The translations under genes and the position numbers were made by a program. The notes beneath the pieces were generated by a model. The model did not search any database. It saw nothing but the letters and a program-made list of their open reading frames with translations, and was not told where the DNA came from. A stretch of 64,000 nt of DNA from Chondrosia reniformis (Eukaryota; Porifera; Demospongiae; Chondrillida; Chondrillidae), in contig OX359189.1 in assembly GCA_947172415.1 (NCBI GenBank), positions 1,820,501-1,884,500 of the forward strand. Direction: 5' to 3'. Each line of letters opens with the position of its first letter. Within the stretch, counting starts at the first letter, position 1. Positions 10,792 to 22,620 of the stretch are shown piece by piece.

Positions 10792-13700
10792 ATGGCAACC
10801 ATTCGTCCTCCTTCACAAGGGAAGAGGAAGAAGGAGAAACAACCCTTTTATAAGCCATCTAGCGATAAAGTAAGCTCACAAGTAATTTCCGAAGCAAGAA
10901 AAGAACTAAAGCAAGTGTCTACGAAGAGACCAGATACTCCGGGGGATGCTGCTAGACGTCTCTTTGGGCCGCAGGACACGAGCGCCACTCCTCGCCGGCC
11001 ACCCTCTGTATACAGGTAGTAACTCTGCAGAGATTAATGTATTCTTAATTAAAGCTTGCTGACACGTGAGCAATAGCTTCATTGCGATGTTACTTTTACA
11101 TACTTTTACAGCCTTGGTAGAAGGCATTTTACCGAGGGCGACCTTAGCCGTCCCCCCACGGGTCAGAGACTAGCCCCGTTGGATCGAAATGTGCAACACC
11201 ACATTTTACAGGTTTGTGTATATTGCATAAGTACATGTTATTGAAGAATCGCGGGTTACTTGGAGTTAAACTTCTTTGTTGTGCACTTGAAATTGTAAAA
11301 TTGTGCAAAGTTTTAAAATGATGTCCTTATATTTGTAAAGTCTCGGTACTGGTTCTTTTGTACGTATATGCAGTAGCTATACTTATTATAGAGCTGGAAA
11401 CATTGTCCAGAAATTTTGACAGTTTACAGAGTTAACTACTTATGAACTACCGAATTATTTTGAAAATATACATATTCAACCCTGTCATTATTATTAACAG
11501 TCAGAACAATATCCATTATGTACTACAGGTCAGCTAATATGGCCCCCTTTAGTGGCTGTAATATACTACATAATGTTGATGTGTCATTGCCTTCTCCAGT
11601 CCAACTTTCAAGAATTTGACACAACTCCAAACACTCCCAGTCAATCAGTCTCTAACTTTTATCCAACCTCACCTCCCTCATCCGACCCCGTCAGCTCAGT
11701 CCCAGAGGATGAAACCCTTGAGGAGGAGGAACAGAAAGGGAACAAGGATGGGGTTCAAGGAGAAGATGTTGAGACAGGTGGTACAAATGTAGCCAATCCT
11801 TTTAAAACCAAAGACTTTAAATCATTAGAAGTACATGACAACAAAAAAGGTACCCGCACCTACCTACATATGTATCTGTATCTAATGTACATTGTCAAAA
11901 CGATGTCTTCCAAGATAAGACTTTGGTCACTTGGCTGGTCAGGTGTACGTAATATCTCCCAGTGATTATATTTCAATTATATCTAATGTACGTATCTACA
12001 TACGTATGTATATTTAATGTAACTATGTATATATTTATAAGCACATGTAGTGCCTTGGTGTCTTAATGGTGCTGTTTGCACACTTTGTTTGAGATAAATA
12101 ATCACTGGAAATATCACTATTTTACATTATAAAGTGTGGTAATGTCCTCTTCATATAGCGATAAGCTTTGGTTGTGGATAAGCTATTGATGTATATATAG
12201 GCCCTTTACTCTAAAGTAGATGTAGCATGTTGAAAATGGTGTGTTAGTGTTAGCTTATTAATATTCTTGTACTCAGTTCCACCTAAAGATCACGAGCAGA
12301 GAATACTCTCTGCTGACAATCAGACAAGTAGAAAGCCTCCTTCAGGCTCCTCTCCAAAGCGTCACCATTCAGCAACCGTCCCTGGCAGCAGTGCTAGAAT
12401 GAAGGACACCTCTGAGACGGGTGCGTCTCCCAGGCGAACAGCTTCAAGTCCAAAGGACAAGGCAGCGATTGCCTACTGGAACAGTCATATCTCTCCTATC
12501 CTACCTGAACTAGACCTGCTCTCCCACTCCCCGGAGCAGTTGTGTCCCCTGGTTGACCAGTTGTGGAGTGCTCTCTCTGAGGGCGGGTTCCTGGGCAGGA
12601 GTGGAGGAGTGGGCGGGTCAAAGAGAAGGAGCACGGCTTTAAGGACCGTCTTTAGGTTGCTTGATAGCAAGGACCCAAAACTACTCCTCAAAGTAGCAAA
12701 GATATTGTTTGGAGTAAGCAACTTTGTTTATTAGTTTAAGATGAACTTGCTTAAAATGAAATGTCAGTCATAATGAACGTTCCTTAATGTACGTAGGTAC
12801 AAGTGTATGTACATATATACGTACATGTACATATCAAATATTATGTTCTTTAGCTGAAAGTCACTGGTAACAACCTCCAGAATGCTTGTAAGCTAGTGTT
12901 CACTATCAGCAAGAACGAAGAAAATGATACTCTCTTTTTCAATGAAGGACTGACTGGTCAGCATTTAGTGTATTCATTTAGCTACTGTACATAACCCATA
13001 TGGATGTATTTGAATCATAGACTACATATGTATGTCCCATTATCATATGTACGTACATATACGTATGTGTATATGTTCCTTATTGAGTGATTGATGACAA
13101 ATGGAGATTACTTGTGACACTGTTATTATATAAATCACCGCCCTTCATCCTTCCTTATAACTGATGAGGACCTATGGGTCAAAACGTCCTTGATTATGAA
13201 CATACCGTATAGCAGGAAATTTTCAAGGGGAATAAATTTCGCTATTTTGAGTGGGTATGTATGGGTAGTCCTTGAAAATTAAACTGCAAAAACTATGGAA
13301 GAGCTTTTCTGCTAAAATATATACCCTCAAGCATTTTCTACTATAAGGTATGTGTATCTGTACTTGTGTATGTAGGGCTCCTTTTGGAGGTGTTGCAGTC
13401 ACTGGACCCCAGTGTACAGCCTGAGGCAGTGGTGTACAGCATGGGAGCTGTCAAGCTACTTTGCAGCAATGGAGAACTGAGGAGCATTATGGTGTCACAG
13501 GGGATCGTGAAGATAACTGCAGGGCTGCTGAGAAAGTTAAAAGAAGTGTGTCTCTGTGTGTTGTGTGTGTTGTATGGAGGATGCAATATATGTAATCTAA
13601 CATTATTTCCTATATACATACATATACGTATTATGTCTGTTCTACAGTAAAAGGCCTATAGGGAACTAAACCTATTGAGAGCTTTGGAGAAGATACAAGA

Positions 13701-16700
13701 GTCTTCTCCTTCTCTTCAGCTCCACTGTATTCCATATGCTCTTCTCGTTTGACCATAGTCCCAGCAAGCTAATAAGCTATGCTATAATGTGTGTGTGCTA
13801 TAGTTATATGACACATATCTGCCTATCTCATGTGTAGTGTCCCAGTCCAGCGGACCACACAACCAGTATCCTCATTCAGTTGGTTGGTACTCTACGCAAC
13901 CTCTCCGACACCATTTCCCTGAGGGAGGAGTACATCACCGAGGGGGTCATCACCAATCTCTGCCACCTGATTGAGCCCTTCAAACACGATGGAGATCTCA
14001 TGTTTGTAATGTCAAGACTCTTCAGGTGTGCAACATGCACACAACGTACATGTTGTCAACTACTACAGCTCAACATGTCTTGTAGAGTCACCATCAATAC
14101 CACCTTTTATTTCCATTTCCATTTCCATTTCCATTTCCATTTCCGTTTGTCCAGCAAGCTGACACTGCACACTGACTGCTGTGCTGACCTAGTGTCATGC
14201 AGGGATGCGCTCCCTTCACTCTGTGAGCTGATACATCTGCACATTACCAACCCAGTAAGCTGCTTAATTCAGAACCGTATTAGTGGGAAATATATTGAAA
14301 AATAGAAATTTGTATTCTAGAATATATAGTACATGCTTCAATTGGGCACATGGCACTGATGATCTTTATCTGTGGTATTAATCATTGTCGTCTGCATCTG
14401 GACTTACTAATAGATATTCAAGGACCACTTTTACATACATATTTATACATAGGTAGCTAGGCATGTATGTACACTGTATTTATACACTTAGATATATTCT
14501 TTGGTTCTTTTATAGGATTTGGTTGTCCGGATATGCTTTGTACTTGGTAATGTCACTACCAACGAGGATGACTTGAGGAGTTTACTCATGCAAAAATGTA
14601 AAATAATTGACTATTCCTTGACTGTTCTGAAAAAATATTTAAAACTCGCAAAAGCTAACATGAACAGTGAAAAACCGTTAAATGAGAAAAACGAAGATGT
14701 ATTGATCAAGGTAAGATGGCCGCCGCTAGATGAATAGCTTAACTCCTTTATTGTATCTCCCATTTCCCATTACCCATTGAGGCCTGTGTGGGAACGTACA
14801 TACAAGTGTGCCATTAGTCCTTTTCATGTGTATACACATCTGTACATGCATACGTACATGTATGGAGTCATAAATGGAGCATTGCTGTTGAAATTGTAGC
14901 TCAGTAGCAGTGCACTGGGTGATCATAACCAGCTGTTCTAGATTTGATACCCAGCAGTTGCTACTTTTGTGTTATTCCCTCTTCATGATGTTCGAGATTG
15001 ATTGTAATTACTTGTGGTGTGATTATCAATTTGATTATTCATGTACGTATGTACAGTACGTGCACATCCAAATGAAATGTGTTATTGTCTTATGTATTTG
15101 CAGCTTCAGAGATTGATTGCCAACTTAGCTATCAATGCTGAAGCTGGACAGAGTCTAGCTCACAACAGTGACTATGTTGAGTTGTTACTCAATGTAATTG
15201 GTATGTATAGATATGTGCAATACACATTATGTACTACTCTAACTGGTATTATGTATGTCTCTGAAATGACCAGCCATTTCATCTTGTTTGCCATTGGGGA
15301 GGTGCCATTGGGAACACTTTTGTATAGTATTAGTATACGTAAGCTTGCTTGGTAAACCACCTCATTATTATTGCTGATGAAGACCTAAGGGTCGAAACAT
15401 TTGGTCGGTTAGTGTTGCAGATTCTCAGAATAATTATCAATCATAATGATCACAACAAGTACCCCTTATCATTTCATGCAAATGTACGTATGAATCTGGT
15501 ATCATTTCTTAATCACCTACATACATGTGTATGAATAGACAGTTTAGCATATGTATCTACATACATAATAAACACTTAGAAGCTCTGTATGAAGTCCATT
15601 CCACACACACGTACAGCTCATCCATATATGGTAAAGTTATGGTCTGCTAATGTAACAAAAATGTCGGACTGCTTTGCTATGACCATGCCATCATTACATC
15701 CAATGATAGAAATGAGGTCATCCTGGCAGTCAGATGAAGTGTGCAGCAATGCCTTATCCACAATTGGAAACTTGACATACTACATTACAGATCAAGCAGG
15801 GGGAAGTACCTGGGCAATCCTAATGAAACAGTCCATTTCAGGTTTGTGTGTGTGATTCACCTTTGTGCTAGAATAGGTTAGAACATCACTGAAAACCCTC
15901 ACTTACCATACGTACGTATGTACATGTGCCTCCACTACTGGCTGTGTCTTCAACGTTTTATACTGTTTTGAGTTATCAGTATGCATAGCTCTCCCTAATG
16001 CTTAATGCTTATAAGAAGGATATCCAATTATTGGTAGTTTAGGGTAATATATCAGTTTATGGATTTATGTGTGTGTACGTAATATGTACGTATGTATGTA
16101 TGTATGCATATTGCTACCTGTTCCTATAGTGATCTTTGATATCCTGCTATCTGATAATAAGGAGCTGAGGTTGGATTGCTTACGAATGTTTGGAAACCTG
16201 TCCAGAAGTGAACCGATCTGTGAACTTGTACGGCAGTATAGAGGTTAGTGAGTATTGTGTTATTAACATGATCACATATTTCATAAATTATACAATTATT
16301 GTTTATAATTAGTTGATTGTACAAGTGATTAGGTACACCACCTTAGAACTGTAACATTTGACAGCTTTTATGCTTATTTGATTAATTCGTGATCCTATCC
16401 CTGACCCATTGACTCATATTTTAGACAGTGTATTTCAATTATTTACTTATCATATGCATGTGTATGGACGTACGTATGTAGTTGATGAAGTTCTGATAAC
16501 ATTATTGGATTCTGAGGACCGTGAGTTGGTGTATGCTTCTTGTGGTGTTTTACTTAATCTAATGAAGATCCCAAAGTTGCGTCCAAGCCTTCTAAAAAAT
16601 GGAGGAGTTAAAAAGTACGTATGACATACGTAAGCATGTCTAAATATGTACATATACATATACATGAGGGAGGCATTGCTGTAAAGTGGCAGAGCACTGG

Positions 16701-17484
16701 TGGTCATAACCAGCTGTCCTCGGTTCAATACCTATCAAATGCTTCTTTCCTGTTTTTATTATATTTACTTGTGGTTTGATTATCACTGCAATTAGTCTTA
16801 TAGTACAGTAAGAGCTGTGAACGTGACCTACATAATAAGTACATTTGCATTTATTAACTTCAACATAGGTTAGTGGATGTTCTTAGAGATTTTGGCGACA
16901 ATGATTGGCAGCTTTCTGCTTTGGTCTGCAAGACGTTGTGGAACTATAGCCACCAAATGACATCTGCTGTATCCTGCTTTGGACAGGAAGAGACTGATAT
17001 GCTGATTGAACAACTTGAGCTATTTTTAGGTAATTTTTATAGATTTATCAATCTGTACACAGCAAATAATTTATAACTACGATTTAGGGTATGGTAGAAA
17101 TGTATCGATAATATACATAGATCACCTACAGTACATTGAATCTGCTTGAAGTTTTTTTGATATATGCAATTGTTCAAAATATATCACTCTTTAAGATTAT
17201 AGCTTCAATTGTCTAACAAGAATTTCCTTTTAATTATTTGATTGATTTTGGCATAATATTTATTGTTATACACTGTTGCATATGCAACAAACTGCATCTT
17301 GTACAATGTGTATTTACATCAATGTCTATTAGATGAAGAATATGTAAAGGAATCGGTGATAAGAGAATTACCCAAAGAGTCAAAAGCTTTTCTCTACCAA
17401 ATATGGAAGAGTGAATTTAATCCAACTGGGAAGGCATTATTAGAACATATTCTTGTACACCAAAGTCACTTTGAACCACTTTGA
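10792..17484 (+). CDS. ARMC2: armadillo repeat-containing protein 2 (radial-spoke assembly factor)
   Basis: Fifteen exons with consistent phases: 10792-11015, 11112-11211, 11600-11849, 12277-12713, 12854-12956, 13376-13545, 13838-14025, 14155-14254, 14516-14710, 15104-15200, 15710-15841, 16130-16243, 16482-16614, 16869-17029 and 17333-17484. They sum to 851 residues (human ARMC2 is 867). Landmarks: VSSQVISEARKELK and DAARRLFGPQD in exon 1 (human EIVSEARNALR, QRKLFGP), DLVVRICFVLGNVT in exon 9, ASCGVLLNL in exon 13, DWQLSALVCKTLWNYS in exon 14 and an HxxFEPL end. Exons 5-14 form helical armadillo repeats; exons 1-4 are low-complexity Ser/Pro and acidic. In animals and Chlamydomonas, ARMC2 delivers radial-spoke parts to axonemes, so choanocyte, larval or sperm flagella are the expected site. 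Introns carry SINEs. Exons 11 and 13 reappear scrambled near 48 kb. Confidence 0.93.
13161..13185 (+). other. hammerhead-core-like repeat motif, degraded
   Basis: CTGATGAGGACCTATGGGTC followed by AAAAC. It resembles the conserved CUGAUGA - stem II - GAAAC core of hammerhead ribozymes, with GACC/GGTC as stem II, but has A instead of the first G of GAAA. Related to 15374-15398 and 41756-41780. Confidence 0.35.
14106..14147 (+). repeat. (TTTCCA)n tract before ARMC2 exon 8 acceptor
   Basis: About six tandem TTTCCA units end 7 bp before the CAG acceptor at 14152-14154 and form its whole polypyrimidine tract. Unit number is probably variable between individuals. Confidence 0.7.
14875..15030 (+). 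mobile_element. tRNA-derived SINE, copy 1 (ARMC2 intron 9)
   Basis: Contains a tRNA-like box A (TAGCTCAGTAGCAGTGC) and a decayed box B (GATTTGATACCC), then a body TTATTCCCTCTTCATGATG and tail ACTTGTGGTGTGATTATCA shared with copies at 16667-16795 and 46766-46882. This is the RNA polymerase III promoter layout of tRNA-type SINEs. Confidence 0.6.
15374..15398 (+). other. hammerhead-core-like motif in a dispersed repeat
   Basis: CTGATGA-A-GACC-TAAG-GGTC-GAAAC shows the invariant CUGAUGA and GAAAC boxes of hammerhead ribozymes around a 4-bp stem II. Stems I and III and a GUH cleavage triplet are not obvious, so activity is not supported. Such cores are known in Penelope-like and other retroelements. 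Confidence 0.4.
16667..16795 (+). mobile_element. tRNA-derived SINE, copy 2 (ARMC2 intron 13)
   Basis: Box A-like GTGGCAGAGCACTGG and a well-kept box B GGTTCAATACC are separated by GTCATAACCAGCTG, also found in copy 1. The tail ACTTGTGGTTTGATTATCA matches copies 1 and 3. Confidence 0.65.
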
Positions 17485-18519
17485 TTCAGGAAATATGTGT
17501 ATTCCATGCAGTTTGCAAATATAAGATATTTCATTTTTATTATAATTTATTCTGTGGCTAAATTTCTATGTATTTAATAAAGCCAGTTATTATTAAAGAA
17601 ATATTTATATTTTGTTAATATTGCTGTCAACTGATATATAGGGCACAGTTTTATACCTGTTTTGTACGTACCTATATAGGCATTTACTACATATGTATAT
17701 AATAATATAACTCGCTAATCTCTATACTGACCCATGGTTCTTGCATCTCTGGACATGTAGTTTAGGTTTCCAAAATCTGTACTCTTAAAAATGATCCAAT
17801 TAATTATTCAGCTCTTGTAACATCATAAAGGTCACTATATATAAAATATTATATGGGAAACAAGAAGTGCATGTTCCATATATGTTGTTAATGCATGCAT
17901 ATGAATCAGGGGAATGTATACAAGGACCATGCAAACTGAGAACTATCTAGGTACTACTACACAAGCATACATGCCAGTTCTCTGTTCAGATAATTTAGAG
18001 TGTTAATTGAACCTAGTCTTATATACTGCATCTTATTTGTAATTTTAGAGCTAGTCCTACAGGTTATATTACTGACCATATGCATGCATTATATTAAGTC
18101 AAATAGCTTAGCTAGGGATGGTAAGTTATTGGGTAGTTTTACCTACGTAGCTATAGGTATATAGGCTGGAGGATTGAAGCCTAGCTAGGGTGGCTAGTGC
18201 TGGTGATAGTATTCATGCCTGGTAGGGTAGGACCCACCCAATTATATAAATTTGGTATTTCAATATTCAATTACAATAACTTAGTGGTTTGCCATGGCAT
18301 TACCATTATAATTATATATGACATATCTAGGGTTATTTCTTCGCTTGACGTGGTGTGTAATATCTGCTACTGTTGTACTGTTCGAAAATATTCTTTCTTT
18401 CCACGGGTTTCCAATCTTTGCTTTACTTTAGTCACTGGCAATTGAGTAAGTTATTTTTAGTGTATAGTTTCTAACAGGTGCATGTGGTACCAAACACATG
18501 TATATTATGCAAATTTTTC
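17485..18519. other. ARMC2 3' flank, source of duplicated segments
   Basis: No exon seen. The stretch 17705-18065 is present in two further diverged copies at 47745-47983 and 48920-49340, as part of the ARMC2-derived duplication. Shared words include CTCTATACTGA, TCTGGACATG, GTTTCC and ACTACTACACA. Confidence 0.65.
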
Positions 18520-18722
18520 TTATAATATATTAAGTTTACAACAATCAAGCAAAAAATGTGCTTGGTCCTCTACCTCACCCCCCAGCACAGACTTGACATG
18601 TCCTCTGGTCAAATGGGATGGAGGTGTAATGACCAACTTCGACTGCAAGGGGAAGGCAACCAGTACATAGACCAGCAATGACTCGTCTCCTGCCTTTGTC
18701 ACATCTCATGTACTGTACCTTG
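18520..18722 (-). mobile_element. LINE reverse-transcriptase C-terminal remnant
   Basis: Minus-strand translation gives RRRVIAGLCTGCLPLAVEVG...IPFDQRTCQVC, the pattern LxxLRTGxxxLPVExGR...IPxxxRxCxxC found at the C-terminus of many LINE polyproteins. In a shifted frame it is followed by GEVEDQAHFLLDC, the matching ExExHFLxxC end. One frame change separates the halves, so the copy is dead. It is richer in GC than its surroundings. Confidence 0.55.
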
Positions 18723-18924
18723 GGAGCAAATTTTATCTTACAGTAAAGATTTAATCTACCACCAGAACTAGAGTTATAAGGGATTCTATTAATATTTTGA
18801 TACCAGAGTAGATCATAATCAGATACTTTGGGTGGTAAGATGTATATACAATAGAGTTAAGATCAAGTGTTGCAGAGGGGGGAGTATTGGGGCCAGTAGC
18901 TAGAAAACAAATTATTTACAGAGC

Positions 18925-18955
18925 TAACCCAATTATGGGTGCCATAATTGGGTTA
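18925..18955. repeat. short perfect inverted repeat
   Basis: TAACCCAATTATGG, 3 bases, then CCATAATTGGGTTA. The GGGTTA unit recurs nearby to 19020. The flanking DNA (18723-19468) shows no gene. Confidence 0.5.
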
Positions 18956-19524
18956 CGTGTCAATATGTTGGGTTATTAAGCATTGTGTAACCATTATGTG
19001 GTGTAACCATTATGTTGGGTTATGGCATATATATCAATCTCTAGCCATTGTAGACATGCTCACATATACCCGATCTGGATTACTTTCCGTTATGTAATCA
19101 TTTATGGTTTATTTAAGTAAAATTAATTATATATATATATTCATACACCAACTCAATTGCATTATATAATTACATAACTGCATGTCCTCAATTCTATAAA
19201 ACTAATAACACTATTATATTCACAAAGATTTATTCCAGACCTATGCACATACAAAAGCTAAGATTGTCTGTTTTTCTTTCTATATACTCATTAAGCTGCA
19301 TGAGGATTCCATTTATATAGGCTATATCACGATGAGGGATAGTACTATGATAAAAAGAATCTTGGAAATGAATGGAAATGAGGCATCATTTGGCTTAGAA
19401 TCTATAGAAATAGAGGAAAATATGTAACAAATCTAATATACAAATTTACTAGGTATATATTATATACATCATTTGGACCATATATATTTCTTACAAACTG
19501 TACAGTAATTGAAGTGATAAACAA

Positions 19525-21339
19525 CTAACTTTGAAGAGAAAAAACCTGAAAGAAGAATGTATGTATGCTTAATTTCTTACCATCTATAGATATAACAGGA
19601 TATGGCATTGGTTGCAACGTTTCTGTTCCAGGGTTCACCGCACAAGCAAGAGTAATTCCATTCAAAGATTTTGTAAAGTTAGATAAAGTCAGCATGCCAT
19701 GATCACTGTTGAGTGTAGCTACTGTCCCATCTGGGAAGGCAGTACTCATACTGATTTGCAATCGGATATCATTTATAGTTATAAAATACCAATATGGAAC
19801 CAATGTTTCGTTATTACTCACTCTAAAAGCCTTACATGTAAAGTGATGAGTACCTCCTTCGATAATAGTTACATTCTTGCTTGGATACGCAGTGAAATTT
19901 ACTTCACCAACTACCCGACCTGTATACAATTAATTTAAACATTTATACATTAACATATCTAAATATAAAAACTTTTATAAAAAGTATTCAGGTCTGAAGA
20001 AAGCTAACTAACAAGACACAAAAACTATAAAAAGGAGGATGCTATAAGAGTCTTACTAATTCAGAGATTGGGGATATGCTGTCAAGTATTAGCTGGAGGA
20101 AGGTGAGGAGCATGTTGAAGAAGGAGATGGAGGAGATGTAGTGTGTGATTTATGCTGCTGTTTGTTTTAAACTATTATGCATATGGTTTATAATAATTAA
20201 GGGTTTCTTTATTATTGTTTTCTGACATGTGCTAGTGTACTACATTGGACCCGGCAAAATCGGGCTCTACCAAAAACAGACCCCCAGGGTTGCGTTTTTG
20301 GCATTCCAGGGGAGTCCGTTTTTCGCCACGAAGGTGTAAGCCTAAAAAGGGACCCCTGCCAAAAGTGGGTCGAAGGGGTCCGTTTTTTGCCCTATAGGCG
20401 CAGCGTGGGGGTTCGTTTTTTGGAGGGGGGCGAATTTTGCGTTACACACCCTCTTTTCTGTGTGTCCTAGCGCCAATATAATATGCGATGCACTTGTGAT
20501 TGATTGATTGAGATATCTTCCGTTAGTAATTATTGTTTACTTGTAAAGTTAGTCCATAATATCAACTCTCTTCGATATATAAGTTACTGCCAGCTTCATA
20601 GCTTCATATACAGCGAATTGGGTATATATAAGATTTAACCGCTATAAACAATAATTAATGCCTTTGTATTGAAACCAGTTTAAATTACAAAGGTGGAAGT
20701 TACCAATTCAGAATTAATAAATGATCTTTCGACACTCAAAAAGTCGCGTAAGCGATTCAGAAATGTTCGAAAAAAGAATGCTATAGAATGAAATTTTAAC
20801 CTGAGAATAGTTGTTTAAACACAACGGATACTGCTTGCTGAATCCACTGGATCAAGTTCAACAAGCAAATTAAAGTATTAGGATGGTTTACCTTGTAACC
20901 ATTATGAACCTCGGTTATCCGGCCTCAATGGGACCAAGCTATGGCCGGATAAGTGAAACGGCCGGATATGTGAATCATTATAATGAATATGTAATTTTGA
21001 TATCGCCAACGGTCGAACTTCCGATCCCGTACTCCTCCGCAAGCTGCGCTTGGGTTGCTCCAGCCTTCAGTCGCTCCAGTATAGCTATCTTGCTCTCTAG
21101 GGGAAGAACTAAGCGCTTCCTTTTCCTCGCAGAGCCACTCAAACTAGCCATCACTTCGCAAACAAACGATGGGCGTTAATAAGAGTATGCGACCTTCGAG
21201 TCCGGATAATCCGAGCAGCCGGTTAATTGAGGTTCGGATAACCGAGGTTCTACTGTATTGGCACTTTACCTACTAACATACCATTGCAGGCAGAGACAAG
21301 AATCAGGAGGAGTACTGCAGATTGGATTCCCTTATTCAT
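19525..21339 (-). CDS. small secreted single-Ig-domain protein
   Basis: Exon 1 (21339-21282) encodes a signal peptide, MNKGIQSAVLLLILVSACN. Exon 2 begins at 19919 after an AG acceptor and keeps phase 1. It encodes one Ig domain with both cysteines (HFTCKAF ... ITLACAV), a PYWYF tryptophan region and several N-glycosylation sites. The frame stays open to a stop at 19525 (150 residues). Alternatively a GTAAGA donor at 19580 joins a short last exon at 19545-19469. No membrane segment is visible either way, so a secreted or decoy form is likely. It lies on the strand opposite to the receptor cluster that follows. The 1.36-kb intron holds a GC-rich repeat and a pogo-like MITE. Ligand unknown. Confidence 0.7.
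20240..20465. repeat. GC-rich patch with CCGTTTTT motifs
   Basis: Much richer in GC than the surrounding DNA. Near-repeats GCGTTTTTGGC, CCGTTTTTCGCC, CCGTTTTTTGCC and TCGTTTTTTGG occur about 45-60 bp apart. No ORF of note. It looks like a fragment of a separate repeat family. Confidence 0.45.
20906..21257 (-). mobile_element. pogo/Tigger-like DNA transposon, internally deleted
   Basis: Terminal inverted repeats GAACCTCGGTTATCCG (20906 on) and CGGATAACCGAGGTTC (to 21250), the pogo/Tigger type. The minus strand encodes only the start of a transposase: MASLSGSARKRKR, then a CENP-B/psq-type helix-turn-helix (LPLESKIAILERLKAGATQ, LAEEYGIGSSTVGDIK), then a stop. The catalytic domain is missing, so it is non-autonomous. 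Confidence 0.75.
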
Positions 21340-21483
21340 TTTTTGGTTGAGCGTATGATTCGTATACGTATAGTCTCCAGGAGTGGGATAAAAATCAATG
21401 AATAATATTATGAGCGCATAATTCATTGCTTTTCCAAATACTTAGCAATCAATGAATAACATTATGGAATGTCGGACCTCACG

Positions 21484-22214
21484 CATACAGAGGTAGCTAT
21501 GGGGTGCCGTTTGTGAAAATATTCAGAAAAAAGTGTTCTAGCAAAAAAACTGATATAACTAAATTTATTCCTGTAAAAAGGGGATATATCTCTAAAGATG
21601 CCCATCATTTAAGTGATAATTATATAATTTGCACATCCAAAAATGTGATATATCCAAAAATATATATACGTATATGTATAATCAAGTACTACACAGTGCA
21701 AGTTACAAATTTATACACGGATGCAAGTGACTCCCAAGATAATCACACTGAGGTATATAATATAATACGGATGCAAATGACTACTACTCTGTATGCAGAA
21801 GTTGAGAATTTCAGTGTGGCTAAAGTCCTGTAGCATTTAATATACCTGATTGTGATTATTTTGGGAGTCATTTGCATCCGTATTATATTATATACCTCAG
21901 TGTGATTATCTTGGGAGTCACTTGCATCCGTGTATAAATTTGTAACTTGCACTGTGTAGTACTTGATTATATACGTATATATATTTTTGGATATATCACA
22001 TTTTTGGATATATCACATTTTTGGATATATCACATTTTTGGATAATATCACATTTTTGGATGTGCAAATTATATATCACTTAAATGATGGGCATCTTTAG
22101 AGATATATCCCCTTTTTACAGGAATAAATTTAGTTATATCAGTTTTTTGCTAGAACACTTTTTTCTGAATATTTTTACAAACGGCACCCCATAGGTATAT
22201 CCCCTATCTCTGCA
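21484..22214. mobile_element. large foldback (inverted-repeat) element 1
   Basis: Arms 21484-21781 and 21867-22214 are near-identical inverted copies (outer words GGGGTGCCGTTTGTGAA and TTTACAAACGGCACCCC) around an 85-bp centre. The right arm is longer because TTTTTGGATATATCACA is amplified to about five units (about 21985-22060), while the left arm has two. No coding capacity. It would form a long hairpin if transcribed. Confidence 0.8.
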
Positions 22215-22250
22215 TAATGAAATGCAACTGCAACCAATTGTGATTATAAA

Positions 22251-22620
22251 GTTAAATAAAAACATTCAAAAATGAAGTTAAAAGTAGGGATGGCACTATA
22301 ACAGTGATTGACACATCTAGAAAAAGTAACGAAACAAAAAAGTGATCATATGGTAAGGCTAACATTGCAGAAGTGGCATACTGAAACTTAACTATACACA
22401 TCACTTCTATGTTTGGGCGCATCGATCCCTACTTCTAGTATATCCATGATGCGCCCAAACATAGAAGTGATGTGTATAGTTAAGTTTCAGTATGCCACTT
22501 CTGCAATGTTAGCCTTACCATATGATCACTTTCTTGTTTCGTTACTTTTTCTAGATGTGCCAATCACTGTTATAGTGCCATCCCTACTTTTAACTTCATT
22601 TTTGAATGTTTTTATTTAAC
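22251..22620. mobile_element. large foldback element 2
   Basis: Arms of about 173 bp, 22251-22423 and 22448-22620, pair almost perfectly around a 24-bp loop (outer words GTTAAATAAAAACATTC and GAATGTTTTTATTTAAC). No ORF. It lies 36 bp from element 1, so two foldbacks sit side by side. Confidence 0.8.

Noticed and set aside
10701-10802. N-terminal extension of PSMG1 from an upstream in-frame ATG
   Set aside because: It would start inside the ARMC2 coding sequence and adds no PSMG1-like residues; ATG 10700 is simpler.
18197-18445. 82-codon plus-strand open frame
   Set aside because: Low-complexity AT-rich translation with no domain, start context or neighbouring exon.
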